64,000 nt of DNA from Novosphingobium sp. Leaf2. Lineage in GTDB: Bacteria > Pseudomonadota > Alphaproteobacteria > Sphingomonadales > Sphingomonadaceae. Positions 26,973 through 36,383 of this stretch are shown one piece after another. The position numbers and the translations under genes are program-made. Numbering within the stretch: position 1 is the stretch's first letter; every line of letters starts with the position of its first letter. The notes beneath the pieces are model-generated. The model worked only from the letters and a program-made list of their open reading frames with translations, made no database searches and was not told where the DNA came from. Location of the stretch: contig NZ_LMJY01000019.1 of NCBI RefSeq assembly GCF_001421325.1, positions 124,001 to 188,000 on the forward strand, written 5' to 3'.

Positions 26973-27692
26973 ATGACGCTGCCCGTGCTCGTGCTGCGCC
27001 CGGAACCTGGCGCATCGGCGACTTTGGCATCGGCGCGTGCCGCCGGACTGAATGCCTATGCCTTTCCCCTGTTCGCCGTGCGGCCGCTGGCGTGGGAGCC
27101 GGTGGCGGCAGACACGGTGGACGCGCTGTTGATCGGCAGCGCCAACGCGCTGCGCCACGGCGGCGCTGCGCTGGCGCAGTATCGCGGCCTTCCCGCCTAC
27201 ACGGTGGGGGAAACCAGCGCCCGGGCTGCGCGCGATGCGGGGCTTCATGTCATCGCCACCGGTCGTGGCGGGCTGCAGGATCTGCTCGACCGGCTGGAGC
27301 CCGGCCATGCGCGCCTGCTGCGCCTTGCAGGGCGTGAGCGGGTGGAACTGGCCGTGCCGCCGCAGGTCGAGATCGTGGTGCGCGAGGTTTACGCCAGTGA
27401 GCCGGTGCCCCTGCCGGATGGCCTGGCGCACGCGCTCGCCGCCCCCGTGCTGGCGCTGCTCCATTCGGGCGAGGCTGCGGTGCGGCTGGCGCAGCTGTGC
27501 GACGAAGCCGGCATCGCGCGCAGCCACATCCACCTGGCCGCGATCGGTCCGCGTGTGGGCCGGCGGGCGGGCACGGGATGGACGCGCGTGCGCAGCGCCG
27601 CCAGCCCGGACGATGCGGCGTTGCTGGCCTTGGCCGCGCAGATGTGCCAAGACATTGCGCACGACGCCCAACTGCCAGAAAAAAGGCCTTGA
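26973..27692 (+). CDS. hemD: Uroporphyrinogen-III synthase
   Basis: Cyclises hydroxymethylbilane to uroporphyrinogen III; 239 residues. The sequence is divergent, as is usual for this enzyme, but the N-terminal VLVLRPEPGA, the LLIGSANALRHGG loop and the C-terminal HLAAIGPRVGRRAG fit the family and the position after hemC supports it. The ATG lies ten bases after the hemC stop. Its TGA shares one base with the ATG of the next gene. Confidence 0.88.
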   Translation: MTLPVLVLRPEPGASATLASARAAGLNAYAFPLFAVRPLAWEPVAADTVDALLIGSANALRHGGAALAQYRGLPAYTVGETSARAARDAGLHVIATGRGGLQDLLDRLEPGHARLLRLAGRERVELAVPPQVEIVVREVYASEPVPLPDGLAHALAAPVLALLHSGEAAVRLAQLCDEAGIARSHIHLAAIGPRVGRRAGTGWTRVRSAASPDDAALLALAAQMCQDIAHDAQLPEKRP

Positions 27693-28588
27693 TGCAGGAT
27701 ATTCCCTCGCCGGTCCCCGCCGCCCTGCCGCGCAAGCGGTCAGTGGCGCCCACCCTGATCGTCGCCCTGATTGCCTTCATCCTCGGCGCGGCGCTGACGG
27801 GCTGGATCGCTGTGCGCGGATACCTGCCGACCATGCTCGGCGCGCTCTCTGTGCCAAGCGTGGAAACCGCCACGCCAGCCCCTACCGCACCGCCCTCCGT
27901 CGCCGCGCAGCTGCAGCAGATCGGCACCGTTGAGGGACGGCTGGCGATGATCGAGGATCGCCTCTCGCGCATCGATCCGCAGGCGCGCGCCGCCGCCAGC
28001 AACGCCGGGCGCGCCGAAGCCCTGCTGGTCGCCGCGTCCGCGCGCCGGCTGGTGGAACGCGGCGAGCCGCTGGGCCCCGTGGCCGACCAGCTGCGCCTGC
28101 GCTTTGCCGATGCGCAGCCGCGCGCGGTGCAGACGGTGATCGACTTTGCCGCCAAGCCCGTCACCCTCGATGATCTCAGCTCACGACTGGAAGCCCTCTC
28201 GCCCGAACTGACGGTGACCGGGAAGGACGCCAACTTGTGGGACCGCATCCGGCACGAAGTGTCCTCGATGTTCGTGGTGCGGCGCGATTCCAGCACGCTG
28301 AGCGCACCCTCCACCCGCATCGAACGCGTACGCCTGATGCTGATCGCCGGGCGCATCGACGCCGCGATCGACGAACTGGGCCGTCTGCCCGGCGCCGACG
28401 CCGCAGACCGCCTGATCACCGACGCGCGCCGCTACGAAGCGGCGCAAAAGGCGCTGGACCTGCTGGAAACCGCCGCCATGCTGGAGCCCAGCCGCCTGCA
28501 GGACGCCAGCGGCCAGCCCATCGTGGAACCCAGCACCCTGGAACCCGCCGCCCCGCAGGACGAGCCGACGCAAGACGCTGCGCAGTAG
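27692..28588 (+). CDS. HemX-like membrane-anchored protein
   Basis: 298 residues: a short cytoplasmic N-terminus, one membrane helix (about 20-42), a Pro/Thr linker, then a long helical periplasmic domain with coiled-coil character (VEGRLAMIEDRLSRID). This is the architecture of HemX/mitofilin-like proteins coded after hemD in alphaproteobacteria. The start overlaps the hemD stop by one base (TGATG). Role in heme synthesis is not proven; it may be a scaffold in the membrane. Confidence 0.8.
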   Translation: MQDIPSPVPAALPRKRSVAPTLIVALIAFILGAALTGWIAVRGYLPTMLGALSVPSVETATPAPTAPPSVAAQLQQIGTVEGRLAMIEDRLSRIDPQARAAASNAGRAEALLVAASARRLVERGEPLGPVADQLRLRFADAQPRAVQTVIDFAAKPVTLDDLSSRLEALSPELTVTGKDANLWDRIRHEVSSMFVVRRDSSTLSAPSTRIERVRLMLIAGRIDAAIDELGRLPGADAADRLITDARRYEAAQKALDLLETAAMLEPSRLQDASGQPIVEPSTLEPAAPQDEPTQDAAQ

Positions 28589-28614
28589 GTTTGCGAGCGT
28601 TCCGATTCGCACAA

Positions 28615-28626
28615 CTTCCCGGGAAG
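28615..28626. repeat. 12-bp perfect palindrome CTTCCCGGGAAG
   Basis: Perfect dyad in the 89-base gap between the HemX-like gene and the alpha/beta hydrolase gene, 52 bases before the latter's TTG start. It could be an operator. A chance occurrence is possible. Confidence 0.35.
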
Positions 28627-28677
28627 CTGCCACACCATTATTGCGCCGAGGGCACTAACTACCTAGAAGGAAGCTAC

Positions 28678-29727
28678 TTGGCCTTGTTTCGCGTCGCGGC
28701 GATAGCCATCGCCGGTCTATGCAGCTTTGCGTCGCTATCTGCTCAAGCTGTGAAACCAGACCTTTCTTTGTTGCCGTACGGTAGCAGGCCTGATCTCGTT
28801 GCTTTGCCGAACGAACGTGAAATACACATGGTGTGCATGGGCCACGGATCGCCGACGGTGGTAATGACTGCGGGTTTAGGTGACTGGAGCGTCACTTGGA
28901 GCAAGGTACAACCGACTATCGCAAAGCAGGTTCGGGTTTGTGCGTGGGACCGCGCAGGATTTGGATTTAGTGGGCCAAGTTCCGAGCCACAAACGGTTGA
29001 TCGGACAACTACTGATCTCGAACGCGCATTGCGCGCCGGTAAGATACCGGGCCCCTATATTCTAGTGGGTCATTCCTCCGGCAGCTACGAGACACTGCTC
29101 TTCAAGGATCGTCACCCTGCCGAGGTAATCGGTATGGTCTTGGTCGACCCTGCTTATCCCGATCAAGCGGCCATATCCGCAAGGGAAACCCCTTTGCTTG
29201 CCGCTTCAACCAGAGCATGGGATGAGGGCGGGGCTGCAATTTCCCTTAGATGCGCCGCAACCCTGGAGAATGGTTCATTGAAGGTGGGTTGGGCAGATCC
29301 AGACGGATGCCTGTCGATACCTCCAGAGTATCCTGACGCGCTGAAGCAACGATCGCTTGGGCTCTATCGGAACCCGGCAATGTTCAAGACTGCAGCATCG
29401 CTGTTTGCGACCTTCGCCGAAAGCAGCCGGTTGATTGTCAATAAAGATCGCAAGTACGGGGCAATGCCATTGCGTGTGTTGACCGCTGATACGTTATCGG
29501 CGGGACCCGATGCCTCGCCCGCGCTTGAAGCGGAAATGCCGAAGGTGAGCGCTGAATGGCAGCATCAACACGACCAACTCGCCGCCCTATCGAAGCGCGG
29601 TGTCAATTTACGGGTCACTGGCACGCAGCACGCCATTCAACAAATGCAGCCACATGCCGTAATCGAAGCTGTCAAAGCAGTTATCGAGCAATCTCGCGGG
29701 CAGGAACAATCGCCAATTGCCCGTTGA
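28678..29727 (+). CDS. Exported alpha/beta hydrolase
   Basis: 349 residues starting with a TTG preceded by AGAAGGAAG five bases upstream. The N-terminus is a signal peptide (about 1-22, IAIAGLCSFASLSAQA), so the enzyme is probably periplasmic. The fold shows HMVCMGHGSPTVVM, DRAGFGFSGPS, and GHSSGSYE as the nucleophile elbow, with a late Asp in LVDPAY region and His in TGTQHAI. The substrate is unknown. GC content and codon choice are clearly lower than in hemD or ubiH on either side, which suggests acquisition by transfer. Confidence 0.82.
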   Translation: MALFRVAAIAIAGLCSFASLSAQAVKPDLSLLPYGSRPDLVALPNEREIHMVCMGHGSPTVVMTAGLGDWSVTWSKVQPTIAKQVRVCAWDRAGFGFSGPSSEPQTVDRTTTDLERALRAGKIPGPYILVGHSSGSYETLLFKDRHPAEVIGMVLVDPAYPDQAAISARETPLLAASTRAWDEGGAAISLRCAATLENGSLKVGWADPDGCLSIPPEYPDALKQRSLGLYRNPAMFKTAASLFATFAESSRLIVNKDRKYGAMPLRVLTADTLSAGPDASPALEAEMPKVSAEWQHQHDQLAALSKRGVNLRVTGTQHAIQQMQPHAVIEAVKAVIEQSRGQEQSPIAR

Positions 29728-29835
29728 GCGTGAACAAAGGAGGGTGGTTGCAAATCCAATCTAAATGCCGCCTTCATGCGGGCCTCGACCATACGCTAGA
29801 GTCGCTGTTTATTCACCGCAGCACTACCCGCCAAC

Positions 29836-31080
29836 CTACCCCTGCATCAATTCCGGCAGCTTGCCGGAAACACCCCGCGCCTCGTCCATGAAGAAGCGCT
29901 TTAGCATGGGCGCGCGTTGGACTGCGCCCATGCCGAGGCGGCGTACGGCGCTGGCGGCGCGGCCGGGGATGCCGAACAGTCGGGTCAACCCGTCCGTCAC
30001 CGCCATCACCATCGAGGTATCGAGCGCGCGCCATGTCTCGTAGCGGGCCAGCAATTGCGCATCGCCCGGCTCCAGCCCCAGCCGCATGCCTTCGCTGATC
30101 ACTTCGACGAGCGCGCCGACATCGCGCAGGCCCAGGTTCAGCCCCTGCCCCGCGATCGGGTGCATGCCGTGGGCGGCATCGCCGATGACGGCCAGGCGCT
30201 CGCCCACCACACGCCCGGCGTGGTGGAAGCGCAAGGGATAGCTCATGCGCGGCGCGGAGAGCGACACCGCCCCCAGCACGCCGTGCATGCGCGCGGCCAC
30301 TTCGTTCACGAACATCGCATCGGGCATCGCGGCGATGCCAGCGGCGTCCTTTTCGGCCACCGTCCACACCAGCGCGCTGCGATGGCGGCCTTGCGCATCG
30401 TCCAGCAGCGGCAGCAGGGCGAACGGCCCGGCGGGGTAAAAGATTTCCCAGGCCGTATTGTCATGCGGCATGTCATGGAACAGCCCGGCCACGAAGGCGC
30501 GGTGCCGGTATTCCCACTTGGCAAGCGCGAAGCCCGCCTCGTCCCGCGTGGGAGACTGGCGGCCTTCCGCCGCCACCAGCAGCGATCCGGCAATCACCCG
30601 CCCGTCTGACAATTCCACTTCGACGCCGTAGGGTCCGCGATCCTTGCGCACAGCCTCGGTGCGCACGTGCCAGTCGATCGCGGGTTCATCGCGCGCGGCA
30701 TCGAACAGCGCCATGCGCAGATCGCGGTTGGCGAACATGCGGCCCAGCGAGCCTTCATCCGGCTTGGGCGTGAAATCGATCCGCCCCGGCTTCATCCCGT
30801 CCGTCACCGCGATCGAGGCAATCGGGCAACCCAGCGGCGCCAGCCGGTCCGCCAGACCGATGTTGGTGAACAGGTTCCAGCTGGCGGTGGAGATGGCGGA
30901 CGCGCGCCCGTCTGCCCCCTCGGCCACCAGATCGGCCGGGTCGGCCCGGTCGATCACGTGGCTGGTGATGCCCGCTTTGGCCGCGGCCAGCGCCAGCGTC
31001 ATGCCGACAAGGCCGCCGCCAAGGATGATCAGGTCGCGGCGGTCCGCGGGCGAAGGTTCGGTCTGGATCGAGTCGCTCAT
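29836..31080 (-). CDS. FAD-dependent ubiquinone-biosynthesis hydroxylase (UbiH/UbiF/Coq6 type)
   Basis: 414 residues. The flavin-binding Rossmann motif is LIILGGGLVGMTLAL near residue 18, with the second FAD motif GDAAHGMHPIAGQGLNLGLRD near the C-terminus. These mark the Ubi hydroxylase branch of flavoprotein monooxygenases, which hydroxylate the ring in ubiquinone synthesis. Which position it acts on cannot be told from the sequence. Its start overlaps the stop of the upstream phosphatase gene in ATGA. Confidence 0.9.
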   Translation of the reverse strand: MSDSIQTEPSPADRRDLIILGGGLVGMTLALAAAKAGITSHVIDRADPADLVAEGADGRASAISTASWNLFTNIGLADRLAPLGCPIASIAVTDGMKPGRIDFTPKPDEGSLGRMFANRDLRMALFDAARDEPAIDWHVRTEAVRKDRGPYGVEVELSDGRVIAGSLLVAAEGRQSPTRDEAGFALAKWEYRHRAFVAGLFHDMPHDNTAWEIFYPAGPFALLPLLDDAQGRHRSALVWTVAEKDAAGIAAMPDAMFVNEVAARMHGVLGAVSLSAPRMSYPLRFHHAGRVVGERLAVIGDAAHGMHPIAGQGLNLGLRDVGALVEVISEGMRLGLEPGDAQLLARYETWRALDTSMVMAVTDGLTRLFGIPGRAASAVRRLGMGAVQRAPMLKRFFMDEARGVSGKLPELMQG

Positions 31081-32777
31081 CGCGAGCAGCTATCGGACTC
31101 CCCGGCGTAGATGTCGAGACACCTGCCATCCCATGTGCCCGCCGGCTCGCTCAGGCCCACCAGGGCGGCAAGCGTGGGGGCGATGTCCACGGTTTCCACC
31201 GGCTGCGCCTGCTCCATCGGCACCATACCCTTGCGCCAGAACAGCATCGGCACCCGGCGGTCGTAATCCCAGGCGCTGCCGTGGGTGGACACGTAGCCCG
31301 GCACCGGCTTGACGCCCGGCACCACCGCGCGCCGCGTCATCATCAGTACTTCGCCCGAGCGCGCCGGATCGAACGAGGCGGCGACGCGCTCGATCTGGGT
31401 CCAGTCCTGCGGGTGGCCGCTGGGCACCTTCACCGCCTTCAGCTCATCCGCCGTGTAGACGCCGGACACTTGCGGGTTCGCCTTCAGTTCGGCGACCAGT
31501 TCACGGATCACGGCCTTGCGCTGCTTCGGGTTAAGCCCCGCATTCAGCCAGATGTCCCCCGAGCCGCCCGCGCCATACAGCAGCGGTCCGTCCTTTACGG
31601 TGATGCCGGTGGCCTTGCCGACCGAGGCGGACAGCGCCTTGTCGATCAGCGCCGGATCGAGGCGGGCGGCGTCCGGCACGCCTTGCAGACGCATCCGTTC
31701 GGGCACGTCAGTGCCGCCATGATCGGCGGTCAGCACCACCACGTAATCGATCCCGCGCGCGTCCAGCGCGGTCAGCAGGGTGCCGATGGTCTGGTCCAGC
31801 TCGTTCATCTGGATGCACATTTCCACGCCTTCCATGCCATAGGCGTGGCCGACCTTGTCGGTAGCGGAATAGCTGACCGACAGCACGTCGGGCGCAGGGC
31901 CCCGGCCCAGCGGCATTTCATCGAGCAGGCGGATCGCCATCTCGGTGGTGGCGGCATCCACGCGCGGGCTGTTGACGAAGCCCTTGTAATCGCCGCCGGT
32001 GAGCGGAAAGCGGTACGTGCCGATGGAGAAATTGCCCAGCGGGGTGGCATGGTCCACCGCGCCGCACCAGTCCGGCACCGGCAGCGGGCCCATCCCGGCG
32101 TCCACCCGCGATGCCAAAGCGGCATTCTCGGCGATGGCGGCGGGGGACAGCTTGCGATCCGCGAACGTGGCAAAACCCTTGCCCTTCACCCAGTACGCGG
32201 CATCGGCGGTGTGTCCGCTCATCATCACCACCGCGCGGTCCTTGGCAGACACCGCGACGTTCAGGCTGGCGGGGTTCTTGCGCTTGAGCAGATCGCCCAG
32301 CGTCGGCGCCTTCAGATGCGCGGTGGCGACGACCGAATCCTCGGAATTGCTGGCGGGGTTTGTCTCGTCCTCCACGCAATACACCTGCTTGTCGGCGCGG
32401 GCGATGCCCGGCACGAACCAGTTGTTCGCGATGATGCCGGTGCGGTTGGGGTGAACGCCGGTGAGCAGCGTGGAATGGCCGGGGCACGTTTCGGTCGCCG
32501 CGTGGGACTGGAAGCCGGACGGGAACACCGCGCCTTGCAGCAGCCGCGCCAGACCTTTGGAATAATGCTGACGGTACTGGGAGAACAGGTCCGCCGAATA
32601 CTGGTCCACCGAAATGGCCACGATCAGCTTGGGCGGGGTGGCCGGGGCCGGCGTCGCAGGGGCGGGCTGCGCCGCTTGCGGAGCGACGGGCGCGGCCGGA
32701 GCGGCGGTTTGCGCCATTGCGGGCACTGAGGCGCCCAGCACGAGAGCAACGGCGAGCGACGAGAACGAAAGGCGCAT
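31077..32777 (-). CDS. Alkaline phosphatase family protein, Thr-nucleophile (SPAP/PafA-like)
   Basis: 566 residues with a signal peptide (MRLSFSSLAV to about residue 22) and a Pro/Ala linker, so periplasmic. The catalytic domain of the alkaline phosphatase/phosphodiesterase superfamily starts VAISVDQYSADLF (metal Asp). The nucleophile motif is ATETCPGHST, with Thr97 in the place of the usual Ser, as in the Sphingomonas enzyme SPAP. NNW and a C-terminal TADHGGTDVP give the other zinc-site residues. It overlaps ubiH by ATGA and is divergent from dsbD. It probably releases phosphate from phosphomonoesters, linking to the phosphate-uptake genes elsewhere in the window. Confidence 0.92.
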   Translation of the reverse strand: MRLSFSSLAVALVLGASVPAMAQTAAPAAPVAPQAAQPAPATPAPATPPKLIVAISVDQYSADLFSQYRQHYSKGLARLLQGAVFPSGFQSHAATETCPGHSTLLTGVHPNRTGIIANNWFVPGIARADKQVYCVEDETNPASNSEDSVVATAHLKAPTLGDLLKRKNPASLNVAVSAKDRAVVMMSGHTADAAYWVKGKGFATFADRKLSPAAIAENAALASRVDAGMGPLPVPDWCGAVDHATPLGNFSIGTYRFPLTGGDYKGFVNSPRVDAATTEMAIRLLDEMPLGRGPAPDVLSVSYSATDKVGHAYGMEGVEMCIQMNELDQTIGTLLTALDARGIDYVVVLTADHGGTDVPERMRLQGVPDAARLDPALIDKALSASVGKATGITVKDGPLLYGAGGSGDIWLNAGLNPKQRKAVIRELVAELKANPQVSGVYTADELKAVKVPSGHPQDWTQIERVAASFDPARSGEVLMMTRRAVVPGVKPVPGYVSTHGSAWDYDRRVPMLFWRKGMVPMEQAQPVETVDIAPTLAALVGLSEPAGTWDGRCLDIYAGESDSCSR

Positions 32778-32875
32778 CGAGGGAAGGTTCCTTGAAAAGT
32801 CGGCGCGTAGCGGGCAGATGCCCTGATGACCGGATCGTCGCCGCACTGCAAGGCGGTCCAAACCCACGGAGCATC

Positions 32876-34921
32876 ATGGATACGCGCCGCTATCGCCTGC
32901 TCGTGACAATCTTGTGTCACCTGCTGGCCTGCCTGTTCGCCGCCGCTCCGGCCCACGCCGCCCCGGGGCCCGGCGCGCCGACTCACATTTCAGCCGAACT
33001 CGTCGCCGGGCCGGTGCGCGATGGACAAGCCACGCTGGCGATCCGGATGACGCCGCAGCCCGGCTGGCATGGCTATTGGCTGAATCCGGGCGATGCGGGG
33101 CTGGGCATGCAGCTGGCGTGGGACGTGCCCCCGGGCGTGAGCGTGGGCACCCCGCGTTACCCGGTGCCGCGCACGCTGGTGGTGCAGGGCCTGATGAACC
33201 ACGTATACGAAAGAGAATACGCGGTGCTGGTGCCGGTCACCCTGGGCAAGGCCACGGGCCGCGTACCGGTGCGGGTCAAGGCGAACTGGCTGGCCTGCAC
33301 CGAGCAGCTATGCGTGCCCGAACGCGCCGAACTGGCGACCGAGATAGTGCCCGGCGCCCAGCACGACGCCCGCTTCGATAGCTGGACGCAGGCCCTGCCT
33401 GCCCCGCTCGATGCGCCCGCCACGTTCACGCTGGACGCGCGCGCCCTGCGCATCGCGGTGCCGCTGCCCGCGTCCGTGCCGCTGCAGGGCCCTCACCTGT
33501 TCGTCCAGCAGGACAAGCTGGTGGACTATGCGGCAGCGCAAACCTTCAGCCGCAAGGGCGATACGCTGCTGATCTCGATCCCTCGCGCGCGCTTTGCGGG
33601 CCAGGATGCGCAAGCGGTGCAGGCGGTGCTGCGGCTCGATGCGGCCGGCAACGGCATCGCGTTTTCCGCACGTCCCGGCGCCGTGCCCACCGGCGGCGTA
33701 CCGGTGGCCGGTACGGGCGCGGCGCAAACGGACGGATCGGCATTGCCCGCGCTGCCATGGCTGCTGCTCGCCGCATTGGCTGGCGGTCTGCTGCTCAACA
33801 TCATGCCGTGCGTGTTCCCGATCCTGTCGCTCAAGGCGCTGAGCCTCGCGCGCGCCGGGGAGAGCCAGCGCCACGCGCGGGTTGAGGGCCTTGCCTATGC
33901 CGCGGGCGTGATCGTCGCCTGCCTGGCGCTGGGGGCGATCCTGCTGGTGCTGCGCGCCGGCGGCGAGCAGGTGGGCTGGGCGTTCCAGTTGCAAGAACCT
34001 GCCGTCGTGGTGGCGCTGTTCGCGCTGGCCGTAGCGATCACCGCCAACCTGGTCGGCCTGTTTGAATTCGCCGTGCCCGGCTTTGCCTCATCCGGCTCGC
34101 CGCAAGGGGCCTTCGCCACCGGCTTGCTCGCCGCCTTCGTTGCCACCCCGTGCACCGGCCCGTTCATGGCCAGCGCGATGGGCGCGGCGCTGCTGCTGCC
34201 GGTGGCGCCCGCGCTGGCACTGTTCGCCACGCTGGGCCTTGGCATCGCCCTCCCGTTCCTGGCCGTGGCCTTCATTCCCGCGCTGCGGGCAAGGCTGCCC
34301 CGGCCGGGCAAGTGGATGGAGACGTTCCGGCACATCATGGCCGTGCCGATGGGCCTAACGGCGGCGGCGCTGGGCTGGCTGGTGTGGCGCGTGGGCGGTA
34401 CCGGCTCGCTGGCCTATGTGCTGGCGCTGGCCGTCCTGCTGCTGGCGCTGCTCGCCTTGGCGGGACGCGCGCAGCGGCGCGGCAAACCAGCACTGGTGCC
34501 CGCGCTGGCAGTCGTGGCCGTGCTGGCACTGGGCGTGCTGACGATGCCGAAACCGGCCCCGCAGACGCAGGCGGAAAGCTCGATCCTTAACGCCGTGCCG
34601 TTCTCCGCGCAGGCACTGGCCGACGCTCGTGCCGGGGGCAAACCAGTGTTCGTGTGGATGACGGCGGACTGGTGCCTGACCTGCAAGGTCAACGAAAACG
34701 TCGCGATCGAGCGCGAGGACACCCGCGCCGCTTTCGCGAAGGCCGGCGTGGTCGTGCTGCGCGGCGACTGGACCCGGCGCGACCCCGAAATCACCCGCTA
34801 CCTGACGCAACAAGGCGCGGCCGGGGTACCGCTGTACATGTGGTACGGCCGCGATGGTCAGCCGCAGCAACTGCCGCAAGTGCTGACGCCGGCCTTACTT
34901 GCGCAAAAGGCCGGGGCCTAG
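32876..34921 (+). CDS. dsbD: Thiol:disulfide interchange protein DsbD-like (ScsB type)
   Basis: 681 residues. A signal peptide (ending AHAAPG) leads a periplasmic DsbC-like beta domain with CTEQLCVPE cysteines (to about 280). A membrane core of about eight helices carries the redox Cys pair in NIMPCVFPILSLK and VATPCTGPFMAS. A C-terminal thioredoxin domain has the active site WCLTCK. Electrons would pass from cytoplasmic thioredoxin to periplasmic proteins needing reduced thiols. A GGAG site precedes the ATG. A strong hairpin terminator follows the stop. Confidence 0.93.
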   Translation: MDTRRYRLLVTILCHLLACLFAAAPAHAAPGPGAPTHISAELVAGPVRDGQATLAIRMTPQPGWHGYWLNPGDAGLGMQLAWDVPPGVSVGTPRYPVPRTLVVQGLMNHVYEREYAVLVPVTLGKATGRVPVRVKANWLACTEQLCVPERAELATEIVPGAQHDARFDSWTQALPAPLDAPATFTLDARALRIAVPLPASVPLQGPHLFVQQDKLVDYAAAQTFSRKGDTLLISIPRARFAGQDAQAVQAVLRLDAAGNGIAFSARPGAVPTGGVPVAGTGAAQTDGSALPALPWLLLAALAGGLLLNIMPCVFPILSLKALSLARAGESQRHARVEGLAYAAGVIVACLALGAILLVLRAGGEQVGWAFQLQEPAVVVALFALAVAITANLVGLFEFAVPGFASSGSPQGAFATGLLAAFVATPCTGPFMASAMGAALLLPVAPALALFATLGLGIALPFLAVAFIPALRARLPRPGKWMETFRHIMAVPMGLTAAALGWLVWRVGGTGSLAYVLALAVLLLALLALAGRAQRRGKPALVPALAVVAVLALGVLTMPKPAPQTQAESSILNAVPFSAQALADARAGGKPVFVWMTADWCLTCKVNENVAIEREDTRAAFAKAGVVVLRGDWTRRDPEITRYLTQQGAAGVPLYMWYGRDGQPQQLPQVLTPALLAQKAGA

Positions 34922-34926
34922 AAACA

Positions 34927-34971
34927 GCACAAGGCTGCGGAACGGGAACAGCCCGATCCGCAGCCTTGTGC
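34927..34971. terminator. Bidirectional hairpin terminator
   Basis: Perfect 15-bp stem (arm GCACAAGGCTGCGGA, 34927-34941 with 34957-34971) and a 15-base loop, six bases beyond the dsbD stop and before the stop of the convergent small gene. No long T-run follows (CATTATCGTT), so efficiency is uncertain, but position between convergent genes argues for a shared terminator. Confidence 0.8.
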
Positions 34972-34990
34972 ATTATCGTTCGCGGTAACT

Positions 34991-35206
34991 TCAGCCGTGC
35001 TTTTTCGCGGCAGCCTGCTTGGCCTTCTTCGCATAGTGGTGATGGGCTACCGCACAGCCGGCAGCCGCACCCATCACGGCATGGCCCTTGCCGACCATGT
35101 GACCGCCTACAGCACCGACGGCGGCGCCACGGATGCAACCCTTGGCCATCACCGGCTGCGCGGCCACCATCATCAGCGGCAGGGCGATCAGGGAAACGTA
35201 CTTCAT
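34991..35206 (-). CDS. Small exported glycine-zipper-like protein
   Basis: 71 residues. The signal peptide ends MVAAQPVMA; the mature part of about 50 residues alternates Gly, Ala and small residues (GAAVGAVGGHMVGKG, MGAAAGCAV), a glycine-zipper pattern of outer-membrane small proteins. It ends in a Lys/Ala/His-rich tail (HHHYAKKAKQAAAKK). The ATG at 35206 follows GAAGGAT; an in-frame ATG 18 bases upstream is less likely. Function unknown. Confidence 0.75.
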   Translation of the reverse strand: MKYVSLIALPLMMVAAQPVMAKGCIRGAAVGAVGGHMVGKGHAVMGAAAGCAVAHHHYAKKAKQAAAKKHG

Positions 35207-35350
35207 GGCAGCATCCTTCAGCATAAGGTTGATGCCCTGAAAACGGCCATTGCCGGGGGATGTTTCATTAACTTTCCGTCATGTTCATGGCGGCCTTGGG
35301 CGTGGCACCGCCGCCACGACGTTGTTGATCCGGACTGGCCGGGACGGTGG

Positions 35351-36265
35351 TCAATCAGGCTCGTCCTGCGTAGCGAAGGCTCTGATTTTCTCAACCAGCC
35401 AGCGTACGCCCGGATCCGACATCCGGGTGGGGTGATACTGCACCACTTGCTGAAGCGGGGCGAGATTGGCAGGCACCACAGCATACCGAATATCGAACTG
35501 CTTCGTCATGAGCCTGGCCAGCTTGGCGTGCATCAGCACCAGCCGCTGCGTGCCGATCAAAAGCCAGGGCAGGACCGTGAACGAGGATGCGACCACTTCG
35601 ACGCGGCGTTCGTACCCCAATTGCGCCAATTGCCGGTCGCCGACCGTGGCAGATCGATGATTGCCCACCGCGACGGCAACGTGCCCGTACCGAAAAATCG
35701 CGTCGATCGTCACGCCCTCAGCGAAAATCTCGTGATCCTTGGCGCCCACCAGGACGTACGTTTCCTCGTAGAGCGGCTCGGTCGGCACGTTTGCCAGCGC
35801 GTACTCGCTGGGGCTGATCAACAGGTCGATCTGACCCCGGCGCAATTGTTCGGTGGCATGTTCATCGGCCAGGATGAACTGGAAGCGCAGGCCCGGTGCC
35901 GTTGATGCAAGCTGTCGCGAAAGCGGCGCCAGGATAGCGGCCACCACGTAATCCGAAGCCACGATCCGAAATTCCCGGTCCGCGTGCTCAGGCACGAATT
36001 GCACCGATGACGTCAGCGCGGATTCGGCGCTGCGCAAGCAGGCCTGCACTTGCGGCAAAAGGATTTCCGCGAACGGGGTGGGAAACATTTGCCGCCCGTG
36101 CATCACCAGCAGTTCGTCGCGAAAGTATGCGCGTAATCTGCCAAGGGCCGCACTCGCTGCCGGTTGACTGACACCCAGAATTTCGCCCGCACGCGCGGTA
36201 TTGCGGGTTTCCATCAGCGCTTCGAACGCGACGAAAAGGTTCAAATCCATGCCCTTGAACCGCAC
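35351..36265 (-). CDS. LysR-type regulator, NodD/LinR-like, of the adjacent catabolic cluster
   Basis: 304 residues. The N-terminus MRFKGMDLNLFVAFEALMET is the beginning typical of the NodD/LinR subgroup of LysR regulators. The helix-turn-helix is in RAGEILGVSQPAASAALGRLR. The substrate-binding domain (about 95-300) carries DYVVAAILAPLSRQL and VPANLAPLQQVVQYHP. Members of this subgroup answer to flavonoids and other aromatic compounds. It is divergent from the TonB receptor gene across about 120 bases, the classical arrangement for a regulator of the cluster to its right. The inducer is unknown. Confidence 0.9.
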   Translation of the reverse strand: MRFKGMDLNLFVAFEALMETRNTARAGEILGVSQPAASAALGRLRAYFRDELLVMHGRQMFPTPFAEILLPQVQACLRSAESALTSSVQFVPEHADREFRIVASDYVVAAILAPLSRQLASTAPGLRFQFILADEHATEQLRRGQIDLLISPSEYALANVPTEPLYEETYVLVGAKDHEIFAEGVTIDAIFRYGHVAVAVGNHRSATVGDRQLAQLGYERRVEVVASSFTVLPWLLIGTQRLVLMHAKLARLMTKQFDIRYAVVPANLAPLQQVVQYHPTRMSDPGVRWLVEKIRAFATQDEPD

Positions 36266-36383
36266 CGCTCGTTTCCCTTCAACTTGTTTTCGTTATCGCT
36301 ATCAACTCGATCAATCAATTTCACAAGGAGATAGAAGCGCAGTAGATGTTCACTGGTAAGGTCACTTGTAAAAAGACGTGCCA

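Noticed and set aside
36266..36383. A defined LysR operator (T-N11-A) between the regulator and the TonB receptor
   Set aside because: Several loose ATC/GAT pairs occur, but none has convincing symmetry or spacing, so no site is annotated.
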